Shown piece after piece: positions 36,363 to 43,333 of a DNA stretch of 64,000 bases (positions are counted from its first letter, which is position 1; each line of letters opens with the position of its first letter). Where the stretch lies: positions 1,798,001 to 1,862,000 of the forward strand of contig OW818698.1 in the NCBI GenBank assembly GCA_942493375.1, written 5' to 3'. Below the pieces are notes generated by a model. That model did not search any database and was not told the origin of the DNA. It saw nothing but the letters and a program-made list of their open reading frames with translations. Source of the stretch: G942493375 sp942493375. Lineage in GTDB: Bacteria > Armatimonadota > UBA5829. Both the position numbers and the translations under genes were made by a program.

Positions 36363-36569
36363 TCAGAACCCCTGCTTCTGCCAGTCCTGAACAGTTTCCT
36401 TTGCAGTGTCGAGAGCTTCAGCAGTCATCTCCCTTGATTCAACATCTCCCCCGAGAGCCTGCTCCAATTCAGCAGTGAGATCAAGGCAGGTTGTACCTTT
36501 AGCTCCATGCACCGCCACCCTGACCTGTCCATTTGGTTCGATTATGACTTCTATTTCCTGTACGTCCAT
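36363..36569 (-). CDS. DUF2997 small protein
   Basis: The product has 68 residues, ATG at 36569 with GAGG upstream. The pattern EIEVIIEPNGQVRV...GAKGTTCLDLTAELEQALG with a single cysteine (C28) matches DUF2997, a family of tiny cytoplasmic proteins regularly encoded beside Ycf35/DUF1257 proteins. Two short beta strands and one helix are expected. It is encoded three bases before the radical SAM gene. Function is unknown; a peptide substrate, a chaperone cofactor or a ferredoxin-like partner are all possible, and the sequence does not decide. Confidence 0.85.
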   Translation of the reverse strand: MDVQEIEVIIEPNGQVRVAVHGAKGTTCLDLTAELEQALGGDVESREMTAEALDTAKETVQDWQKQGF

Positions 36570-36590
36570 TATGTCCTCACACTCAACTGT

Positions 36591-36640
36591 TTAGCGCGCA
36601 TTATTCATGATTGACGCGCTTGGTAAATAAAGCGGGTTAG
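36591..36640 (-). repeat. Palindromic dispersed repeat, family A (internally deleted copy)
   Basis: GCGCGCATTATTCATGATTGA at one end and GGTAAATAAAGCGGGTTAG at the other match the arms of the copies at 3081 and 42763; the central 25 or so bases are missing. The TAA stop of the Ycf35-like gene (36637-36639) lies inside the repeat arm. Confidence 0.75.
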
Positions 36641-37017
36641 GCGGTTCTTCGCAGTACCAGCCGGATACGTTTATCACTATCCACATCTTCAGACACAAGA
36701 GAGAATCCCTGTTCTTCCAATTTGGCCATTGCTGCATGATAGGCATAGCGCTGGGCAACTTTCTTCGTAAAATCCACCTGACCCACGCCCTTAACACCCC
36801 ACCAGTCAGCCACAATTTCGTATCCGTCATCTTGTTTCTTGAAACCTATGTCATATCCACCTTTTCCTGTAGATACTTGAATATCCACAGGGGTTCGTAT
36901 CAAACCAAAAGTTCTGATTTTACCTTTTTCTACAGCAGTATAGCCAAGATCCTTAATTGCAGCTAATATGTATGCTTTCTGAACCATTCGTGTCTTTATT
37001 CGGGCAATATGAGACAT
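36637..37017 (-). CDS. Ycf35-like (DUF1257) protein
   Basis: The product has 126 residues. I chose ATG 37017 (MSHIARIKT), preceded by GAGG; an upstream in-frame start would add 18 residues not seen in the family. MSHIARIKTRM, LAAIKDLGYTAVE, DIGFKKQDDGYEIVADWWGV and QRYAYHAAMAKLEEQGF match DUF1257, known as Ycf35 in algal plastids and cyanobacteria. Family members are soluble and uncharacterised. As first gene of the leftward operon it is the likely start of transcription, with the promoter in 37018-37276. Conservation beside DUF2997 is shared with other bacteria, so the two probably work together. Confidence 0.9.
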   Translation of the reverse strand: MSHIARIKTRMVQKAYILAAIKDLGYTAVEKGKIRTFGLIRTPVDIQVSTGKGGYDIGFKKQDDGYEIVADWWGVKGVGQVDFTKKVAQRYAYHAAMAKLEEQGFSLVSEDVDSDKRIRLVLRRTA

Positions 37018-37137
37018 TTCGCGCACCTCGATGCTAACTACCGATACAATAACGTATTTTCTATTCTGCAACAGTAACTATTTCGCTAAAAGACAACTTG
37101 ATACCTCCATGTGGTGAGTGAGAACGTTGCTATACAT

Positions 37138-37159
37138 GTTCAATAGGACAATATTGAAC
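37138..37159. promoter_or_regulatory. Candidate operator palindrome in the divergent intergenic region
   Basis: GTTCAATA (37138-37145) and TATTGAAC (37152-37159) form a perfect 8-bp inverted repeat with a 6-base spacer. It lies between the divergent Ycf35-like gene and the beta-propeller gene at 37277. Symmetry and position suit a dimeric regulator; the protein is unknown. Confidence 0.45.
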
Positions 37160-37276
37160 CGGATGTATCATCGAAACTTGCAGACTGTTTCAGGATATGG
37201 TATAACTCGAAAATCTTCATAGTCTATCCCAAGTGGATAATCCAAGCAAGGAAATGCCTGAATAGGACGGTATATC

Positions 37277-38794
37277 ATGCAGCCTGCGACAAATGTCCAT
37301 TTTCTGTTTTCATGTGTCGGTGTATGTGTGCTGGGACTCATTTTGTACAATAATGTAGTCCAGGCAGCTGCCAAACCCCTGAAGGATATCCCAGACACTA
37401 AACCAGAAAGTAAAATACATTTCTATCCTGGACCCAATCTATTTGTTGACGATTACCTGATAGCCTCAAGTAATGGACTGAAACGCACTACCCACCAGCC
37501 TGTAAAACTACTTGATCCGGTTATTCCAAAAGCTGAGGCCTGGCACTCCCGTCCGTTATTCTATGTCGATGTTCTATTCGATTCGGCAATGCAGCGTTAT
37601 CGAATGTGGTACAATATCGGATTTAACAGCATAAAGCCACAATTTTGTTTTGCATATGCGGAATCAGTAGATGGTATAAGGTGGACTAGACCTAACCTCG
37701 GACTGGTGGAGATAGATGGATCAAAGAATAACAACGTTATAAAAGCACCATTTGAACACGCTTCTTTGTTCTTCGTGGATGATGGTCCGAAGTGCAACAA
37801 TCCCTCTCGCAGGTATAAAATGGCATTCACTGGTGATGGACTATGGGTAGCCTTTTCACCGGATGGTTACCACTTCACCGAATATCCCGGTAATCCTGTA
37901 ATTCCAATGCACGCCAATACTGTACCAATTGGTCAACCGGACTACATTAACAACATTGGCGATATTGTAGATGGTTGCTGGGATCCTCTCAAGAAGGAAT
38001 GCCTTATTGGTTGCAAGATTGAAAAGACGGGATTCCCAGGTAAACCAAGAAGGCACTTTGAGGGTTATCGCAGGTGTGTAGGAATGACCACCAGCAAAGA
38101 CTTCATCAACTGGTATAGACCCCGGTTGCTCTTTACTCCGGATCCTGCTAATGGAATGGAAGAATTCTACGGTTTCAAACCCATGATTAGAGGTAATCTG
38201 TATCTGGGATTTATGCGGGTCCTGCGAGATGATTTAGCTGCAGATAGTGTCAATCCCCTGGATGGCATTGGCTGGACGGAGCTTATTACAAGCAGAGACG
38301 GTTTGAAATGGACACGTTATCAGGAGAAATTTCTGGATCGCAACCTCACTAATAGTACCTGGGATCACGCAATGGCGTGGTTTGGAGATTGCATAACTGT
38401 GAAGGACAAAGAGTTTATATACTACGGTGGCTACTCATCTGGACATAAAACAGGTGACCGACAGATCGGAATGGCGATGCTTAGAAAAAACGGTTTCGTA
38501 TCTCGTGATGCCGGTAAAGAAAAAGCTTTGTTAAAAACACCTGTCGCTGTAATACCAGGCTCTAATATGACAGTCAATGCAAACATCCACGGTGAAATGA
38601 AAATACGTATTGTGGACGTCAATGGTAATGCGTTGCACGGTTACGACTGGAACGATAGTATCACCCTCCGTGGTGACTCAGTATCTCATCGCGTAAAATG
38701 GTATGGTAATCCAAAATTGCCAGATGGCCAACCTGTTAGCCTTGAGTTCAGCCTTCGGGATACTGAACTTTATGGATTCGATTTTACAAACTAA
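37277..38794 (+). CDS. Secreted five-bladed beta-propeller glycosidase-like protein (GH32/43/68 superfamily)
   Basis: The product has 505 residues with a signal/anchor segment (FLFSCVGVCVLGLILYNNVV). The mature protein opens LFVDDYLIASSNGLKRTTHQP, the usual nucleophile-blade position in this superfamily. It repeats blade motifs such as YRMWYNIGF, SVDGIRWTRPNLG, FSPDGYHFTEYP, TTSKDFINWYRP, TSRDGLKWTRYQ and EFIYYGGYSSGHKTGDR. A small C-terminal beta sandwich (KIRIVDVNGNALHGYDW) follows. These proteins are usually annotated as glycosyl hydrolase family 32-like of unknown specificity. AGGA lies nine bases before the ATG. It heads the rightward operon that continues with the kinase and aldolase genes. 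Confidence 0.8.
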   Translation: MQPATNVHFLFSCVGVCVLGLILYNNVVQAAAKPLKDIPDTKPESKIHFYPGPNLFVDDYLIASSNGLKRTTHQPVKLLDPVIPKAEAWHSRPLFYVDVLFDSAMQRYRMWYNIGFNSIKPQFCFAYAESVDGIRWTRPNLGLVEIDGSKNNNVIKAPFEHASLFFVDDGPKCNNPSRRYKMAFTGDGLWVAFSPDGYHFTEYPGNPVIPMHANTVPIGQPDYINNIGDIVDGCWDPLKKECLIGCKIEKTGFPGKPRRHFEGYRRCVGMTTSKDFINWYRPRLLFTPDPANGMEEFYGFKPMIRGNLYLGFMRVLRDDLAADSVNPLDGIGWTELITSRDGLKWTRYQEKFLDRNLTNSTWDHAMAWFGDCITVKDKEFIYYGGYSSGHKTGDRQIGMAMLRKNGFVSRDAGKEKALLKTPVAVIPGSNMTVNANIHGEMKIRIVDVNGNALHGYDWNDSITLRGDSVSHRVKWYGNPKLPDGQPVSLEFSLRDTELYGFDFTN

Positions 38795-38933
38795 TCGGCT
38801 TTTTTATTGTCGCGACCCCAATAACGCTCTTTGCCATTCCTATGTGGGGACTTATGTATGCCCTCTTTACCTGTCTCCCGGGAAGGACTTAACACACTCT
38901 CAGCGGAAGTGGATTGATAGTAAACAGGTATGG

Positions 38934-39908
38934 GTGAATAGTTTGAATACTAGATTTGATGTGACCTCTGTTGGGTCTACTATGATAAGGCTTTCTGTTG
39001 CTTCCGGTGAGAGGTTGGAGACGGCTGCTGAGTTTGTTGTCAGAACTGCGGGGACGGAGTCTAATGCGATGGTGGCTCTTTCCCGGATGGGAAAACGGAC
39101 TGCCTGGGCCTCGCAGTTGTGTGGAAATTCTTTGGGTAAACGTATAACCAATGACATCGGACACTTTGGAGTCGATACATCGAGTGTGATCTGGACAGAT
39201 ACAGGGCGCAATGAAGTTTTCTTCGTGGAGTATGGAGCAAGCCCCAGGCCTATTCAGGTGATATATGACAGGGAACATTCTGCTGTGTCAGTCATAGATT
39301 TCAATGAGCTGGATTTGGATTATATACTGGATACCAGAGTGCTGCACATGACTGGTATATTCCCGGCTCTTTCTGAAAAATGTGCTGATGTGACGAATAA
39401 ACTCATAGACGCTGCACATACCGCAGGCGTGAAAGTGTCATTCGATGTCAATTACAGGAGCAAACTGTGGAGTGTTGAAAAGGCCTGCAGCGTGTTGAGT
39501 CCAATGATGAATAAGGCTGATATCCTTTTAATAACTCGCGAAGACGCAGAGTCAGTCTTTGGATTCTCTGGATCTCCTGCTGAGATTGTGATGAGTATGC
39601 ATGCAAAATATTGCCCGGAAATTGCTGTGCTGACACTTGGCGGTGATGGTGGAGTGGCATTTGATGGTACAGAGCTCTATAACAAAGGCGGATACACAGT
39701 CGAAGTGCGGGATAGGCTCGGAGCTGGGGACTGCTTTGCTGCCGGAGTATTGTGCGGGTACCTGGAAGGGTCAATCAAGACTGGAATGGAGTATGCAACA
39801 GCAATGGCTGCACTTAAGATGGGAATCAATGGGGACTACTTTGTCTCTGATAAAAATGAAGTAATGGCGCTTATCAATTCAACAGGAGGGCGTGAAGTTG
39901 GCAGATAA
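38934..39908 (+). CDS. PfkB-family sugar kinase, probable 2-keto-3-deoxygluconate kinase
   Basis: The product has 324 residues from GTG 38934, just before the conserved FDVTSVGSTMIRLS; longer in-frame starts overlap the preceding gene and add non-homologous sequence. The substrate-binding RTAGTESNAMVALSRMG, the strand VSFDVNYRSKLW and the catalytic DRLGAGDCFAAGVLCGY (anion hole and base D of GAGD) are all present. The next gene encodes KDPG aldolase and overlaps this one by 17 bases, so 2-keto-3-deoxy-sugar phosphorylation is the likely step. 5-dehydro-2-deoxygluconokinase or other PfkB specificity remains possible. Confidence 0.88.
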   Translation: MNSLNTRFDVTSVGSTMIRLSVASGERLETAAEFVVRTAGTESNAMVALSRMGKRTAWASQLCGNSLGKRITNDIGHFGVDTSSVIWTDTGRNEVFFVEYGASPRPIQVIYDREHSAVSVIDFNELDLDYILDTRVLHMTGIFPALSEKCADVTNKLIDAAHTAGVKVSFDVNYRSKLWSVEKACSVLSPMMNKADILLITREDAESVFGFSGSPAEIVMSMHAKYCPEIAVLTLGGDGGVAFDGTELYNKGGYTVEVRDRLGAGDCFAAGVLCGYLEGSIKTGMEYATAMAALKMGINGDYFVSDKNEVMALINSTGGREVGR

Positions 39909-40545
39909 AGGCTTAACCAATACCGAATCGGTATATGATCAAATCCGGGCAGAGAAGATAATTGCCATTGTCCGAGGTGTCGATGCTGAGACCGTTGTAA
40001 ATGTCGCTGAAGCCCTATATGCAGGTGGATTGAGACTGCTGGAGATAACATGCAATACTCCGGGTGTTATGGGGATTATACAACAAGTATCTCATGCAAT
40101 GGACGGCAGGATGCTTGTCGGAGCTGGAACAGTAATAACTGAAGACCTGGCAAGACAGGTGCATCGTGCCGGAGCAAAGTATGTGCTTGCTCCTGATGTA
40201 AACCCACAGGTGATCAAATATTGCCTGGCAAACGATGTAGCAGTCATCCCTGGAGCAACAACTGCAACCGAAGTCCTGACTGCCTACAGGCATGGGGCAA
40301 AGATCATCAAGCTGTTCCCTGCAGGCGCTCTTGGAGTAGATTATATAGAACAACTCAGAGGCCCCATCAACAAGATCGACCTGATAGCTGTTGGAGGAGT
40401 AGAACTAAGCAACATGGCAAGTTTTATAAAAGCAGGCTGCATAGGCGTCGGACTGGGCAATTCCCTGATAAGAAAAGACCTGGTAGCATCCAGCAACTGG
40501 CAAGACCTCACACAATTGGCAAAGGAGTTCAAGGGAGAATTATGA
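39892..40545 (+). CDS. eda: 2-dehydro-3-deoxy-phosphogluconate (KDPG) aldolase
   Basis: This is a class I aldolase that splits KDPG to pyruvate and glyceraldehyde 3-phosphate. The product has 217 residues, family length. E51 in GLRLLEITCNTPG and the Schiff-base K140 in IIKLFPAGALG are the catalytic pair; VGAGTV, ANDVAVIPGATTATEV and IAVGGVELSN are family motifs. The AGGAGGG at 39884-39890 lies just before GTG 39892; a TTG at 39898 is better spaced. The overlap with the kinase gene and the shared substrate argue for co-expression. The stop codon is the first part of a palindromic repeat at 40539. No Entner-Doudoroff dehydratase is in the window. Confidence 0.95.
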   Translation: MKLADKGLTNTESVYDQIRAEKIIAIVRGVDAETVVNVAEALYAGGLRLLEITCNTPGVMGIIQQVSHAMDGRMLVGAGTVITEDLARQVHRAGAKYVLAPDVNPQVIKYCLANDVAVIPGATTATEVLTAYRHGAKIIKLFPAGALGVDYIEQLRGPINKIDLIAVGGVELSNMASFIKAGCIGVGLGNSLIRKDLVASSNWQDLTQLAKEFKGEL

Positions 40546-40731
40546 GTTATGAATTATGAATTATGAAAAGGGAAATGCTGAAGTCCGTATTCTTCATTCA
40601 TAATTCAACAGTCATCCTTTTCCGAAAGAGTGGTTCTGGGGAGAATTATAAGGTATGAGTTATGATTGATGAAAATGGAAAATGCCGAAGTCTGATTTCA
40701 TAATTCATAATTCATAACTCATACTTTCCCC
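40539..40731 (+). repeat. Two AT-rich palindromes of the GAATTATGAA type
   Basis: The first copy (40539-40610) has GAATTATGAGTTATG against TTCATAATTCA. The second (40646-40731) has ATGAGTTATGATTGATGAA against TTCATAATTCATAACTCAT. They are related to each other and to 57299-57352. The first begins inside the last codons of the aldolase gene. Confidence 0.75.
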
Positions 40732-40744
40732 AAAGGGTGTTTTT

Positions 40745-41254
40745 ATGGAATATTTGAAAGCAAAACTTATTGCTGCTCTGGTGCGGCATTTCGGAGATGA
40801 TTACCGACGGATCGATCATGCTCTGCAGGTTACTGCATGGGCTGAGATGATCTGGGAAGCTGAGGGGGGAGATTTTGATGTTGTGCTGGCAACTGCCGTG
40901 CTGCACGATGTCGGGATTACAGAGGCAGAACGCCTGCACTCCTCAAGCGCTGGGCCTCTGCAAGAGCAGTATGGACCTGCTATTGTAAAACCCATACTGG
41001 AAGAGATCGGGTTGGATGAAGACAAGATAAAGTTCGCCTGCTCAATTATCGGAAGCCATCACACATCAGGAGCCTTGAAGAACATTGAGTTCATGATAAT
41101 GTGGGATGCTGATATGATGGTCAACCTGGAAGAAATAGTTGAGCACAAGGATCCCGAGCAGATGAAACGGGTAATAGAGCGCAGCTTTGTTACAAAGACC
41201 GGCAGAGAATTTGCACTGGAAGCCTATTTACATGAAGAAGAAACAATGGAGTAG
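40745..41254 (+). CDS. HD-domain phosphohydrolase-like protein
   Basis: The product has 169 residues. H25 (RRIDHALQVT), H54-D55 (VLHDVGI), the GSHHTSG pair and the aspartate in MIMWDADMM form the metal-binding set of the HD superfamily. KGG-like SpoT/YfbR-type enzymes with this layout cleave phosphomonoesters of nucleotides. The start ATG at 40745 follows AAAGGG. It lies ten bases before the GH32-like gene, so they are probably co-transcribed. The substrate is unknown; a role in signalling or metabolite clean-up is inferred. Confidence 0.85.
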   Translation: MEYLKAKLIAALVRHFGDDYRRIDHALQVTAWAEMIWEAEGGDFDVVLATAVLHDVGITEAERLHSSSAGPLQEQYGPAIVKPILEEIGLDEDKIKFACSIIGSHHTSGALKNIEFMIMWDADMMVNLEEIVEHKDPEQMKRVIERSFVTKTGREFALEAYLHEEETME

Positions 41255-41263
41255 ACATACACT

Positions 41264-42760
41264 ATGTTGTTTAAGCCTGAGAAGACCAGACTCTGGGACA
41301 CATTCATACTTGAGCATGACAGTAAATTCTACCTGTTCTATCTGTCGCTGACGGAAAGAGCGTGGGACGGATATGGCCTGGCGATAAGTGATGACTTGAT
41401 CCACTGGGAGGACCGTGGACTGATTCTTGAAGCTGATCCTGACGTGATCGGAATGGGTTCCGGCAGCGTCTGGCGTGCTGGTAACCGGTGGATTCTGAAT
41501 TTCTCATACGGTGAACAAGGCTCGCAGCGGATCTACTTTGCTGAGTCAGACGACCTGCTGACCTGGCGCAAGCTGCCAAAAGAGATTATGTGTGCTCCCG
41601 ATCCCCAGTGGTACGAATGCACAGGTGTAGCGAGCAGCACCAATGCCCGGTGGGACAACATATGGGCAGTTCCGCAAGAGGATGGATCATTCATCGGTTT
41701 TGTGGTAGCTTCCGGCAAAGACGGTCCAGCAGGAGCGAATGGAGTTGCAGGAGTTGTCTCAAGCTCAGATGGTGTGCATTGGGTAACTGAAAAACCAGCT
41801 ACAGAACCTTGCGGAATGGTCTGGGCAGAAGCGAGTTGTTATTTCAGATTTGAAGACAGGCACTACCTGCTTGTCGGCTCAACAACCGGACTCGGTCCAC
41901 GCTTTGACCCCATCTACAATTCATCCGGAAAAGCTGGTGGGATGTATGTGATGATGTCTGACTCCATCCGTGGTCCCTATAAACTGGTCGATGGCGACCC
42001 TCTTCTGCTTGGCTGCCGGAATGCTCCACCTAACTGGGCATATATCCCTACTTACTATGCCAGGATCCTTGAAACCGACGGTCAATATCTACTGTATCAC
42101 CACTGGATGCCCCGTGCGGATTTCCTGGACTCGTGGCTTGGGACTATGAAAGTAATGAAGGAAGACGCACCAGGCAGGCTTTCTCTGCACTATTGGAATG
42201 GGAACGATAAGCTCAAAGGTGATCTGATATTCGACTTAATAAATACCAACCAACTAGTCACTCCATCACCACAGCCAATTCGCGCGTCCAGTTGGGTATC
42301 CTCCAGCGGCAAATTGACAGGCCACACCGACAGCTCAGCGCTTGCCTACTATGAACTCCCGGCAGACTATTCCTCAGGCGTTGTAATTGAAGCTGATATC
42401 AGTATAAATGGCCCGGGAGCAGCAGGGATTTTCTTTGGGATAGATGAACAGACCGACGACAGGCCTTATGAGGGAGTTGCATGCCTTGCAAACAGCCAGG
42501 GGCTATACGAGTTTGGCAGAGTCACATCCGGAATAGCCGGTCCCACATTTATGGCCGAAAACCACATCCTTCGCGATGTCCCTCAGAATACAACAATGAA
42601 ATGGCGGATATTGCTGCGGGATGAGTTTGTAGAGTGGTATGTGGACGATCAGTTAGTCCAATGCTACGGTTTCTCCTGTCCGGCCTCGCGTAATATTGGT
42701 GTATTTGCAGAACGATGCCAGGTTGAACTCAACAATCTGACAGTCCACAAGTTCGCATAA
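41264..42760 (+). CDS. Cytoplasmic GH32-like beta-fructosidase family glycosidase
   Basis: The product has 498 residues without a signal peptide. The opening EKTRLWDTFILEHDSKFYLFYLS, then GLAISDDLIHWEDRG, GSGSVWRAGNRWILNFS, FAESDDLLTWRK, YECTGVASSTN and GVVSSSDGVHWV are the blades of a five-bladed beta-propeller. The C-terminal 160 residues form a concanavalin-like sandwich (VVIEADISINGPGAAGIFFG, WRILLRDEFVEWYVDDQLVQ). This two-domain layout is that of GH32; WDTFILE stands where the nucleophile aspartate is expected, and ECTGV fits the acid/base ECP motif only loosely. Substrate may therefore differ from fructans. It is the last gene of the operon. Confidence 0.8.
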   Translation: MLFKPEKTRLWDTFILEHDSKFYLFYLSLTERAWDGYGLAISDDLIHWEDRGLILEADPDVIGMGSGSVWRAGNRWILNFSYGEQGSQRIYFAESDDLLTWRKLPKEIMCAPDPQWYECTGVASSTNARWDNIWAVPQEDGSFIGFVVASGKDGPAGANGVAGVVSSSDGVHWVTEKPATEPCGMVWAEASCYFRFEDRHYLLVGSTTGLGPRFDPIYNSSGKAGGMYVMMSDSIRGPYKLVDGDPLLLGCRNAPPNWAYIPTYYARILETDGQYLLYHHWMPRADFLDSWLGTMKVMKEDAPGRLSLHYWNGNDKLKGDLIFDLINTNQLVTPSPQPIRASSWVSSSGKLTGHTDSSALAYYELPADYSSGVVIEADISINGPGAAGIFFGIDEQTDDRPYEGVACLANSQGLYEFGRVTSGIAGPTFMAENHILRDVPQNTTMKWRILLRDEFVEWYVDDQLVQCYGFSCPASRNIGVFAERCQVELNNLTVHKFA

Positions 42761-42762
42761 CC

Positions 42763-42844
42763 ATTGCCCGCATTATTTATGATTAACTCAGCTTTTGCCC
42801 CTACTACCGGGTAAAAGCAAAGCTTGGTGAATAAAGCGGGCTAG
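42763..42844 (-). repeat. Palindromic dispersed repeat, family A (full copy)
   Basis: This is the reverse complement of the copy at 3081-3162 with about nine in ten bases shared, including GGTGAATAAAGCGGGCTAG. It starts three bases after the GH32-like gene stop. Confidence 0.85.
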
Positions 42845-42895
42845 CAGGAACATCAATAGTCCGGGCGTAAGTAGACATTAGCATATGTTTATTTG

Positions 42896-42934
42896 TGTCA
42901 TTCTGAGCCCCCAAGTTGGGGGCTCAGAATGACA
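42896..42934 (+). repeat. Perfect 17-bp palindrome, family B minimal copy
   Basis: TGTCATTCTGAGCCCCC pairs without mismatch with GGGGGCTCAGAATGACA across the loop AAGTT. The ends TGTCATTCTGA are those of the larger family B elements. Confidence 0.85.
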
Positions 42935-42973
42935 ATATTCCCATATTACTCCTTCGAAAATAGAATATTTTCG

Positions 42974-43045
42974 TCCCTTCGTAGCGAGTCCGGCAGGTTT
43001 TCGCTGCAGGCGAAAATCGAGAGGACTCATGCTACGATTCCTAAG
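42974..43045 (+). repeat. TCGTAGC/GCTACGA palindrome
   Basis: TCGTAGC and AGTCC on the left pair with GGACT and GCTACGA on the right; an inner TTTTCGCTGCAGGCGAAAA forms its own hairpin. Probably another dispersed intergenic palindrome. Confidence 0.6.
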
Positions 43046-43183
43046 TAACACGACAGTTGTTACTTCATTTAGATAACTCGAAACCCCGAGTGGGCTACTG
43101 AACTCTTACGATAGAGAGTGTTTTGTGCTTCTCATATTATGATATCAGGAATATTTTTCAGTTGAGGCATATAAGATGACTTA

Positions 43184-43306
43184 GTTGATGAATGTGTTCT
43201 TGCATTGGGCGATAATGCAGGAATCATTTCAGAGAAAGAAGAAAAGGACGTTATTACCAAGATAGAAAGTAAATACCCATTCAGTTCTTGGGGACGCAAA
43301 TATTGA
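43184..43306 (+). pseudogene. Possible gene remnant (C-terminal tail)
   Basis: A 40-codon frame reads DDLVDECVLALGDNAG, then IISEKEEKDVITKIESKYPF and SSWGRKY stop. It has protein-like composition but no start, and it is preceded by a stop. MISGIFFS in another frame just upstream could be its displaced N-terminus. The family is not recognised. Confidence 0.3.
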
Positions 43307-43333
43307 TAATTATCTGGAAACTAGGTGAATAAA

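Larger units (their letters stand above)
42761..43333. other. Repeat-rich interval between operons
   Basis: This 570-base interval carries a family A palindrome, a perfect family B palindrome, a TCGTAGC-type palindrome and a possible gene remnant. No intact gene is seen. Confidence 0.6.

Noticed and set aside
38703..38933. Longer N-terminus for the PfkB kinase
   Set aside because: It overlaps the preceding gene by about 90 bases and adds residues before the conserved kinase start; GTG 38934 is better supported.
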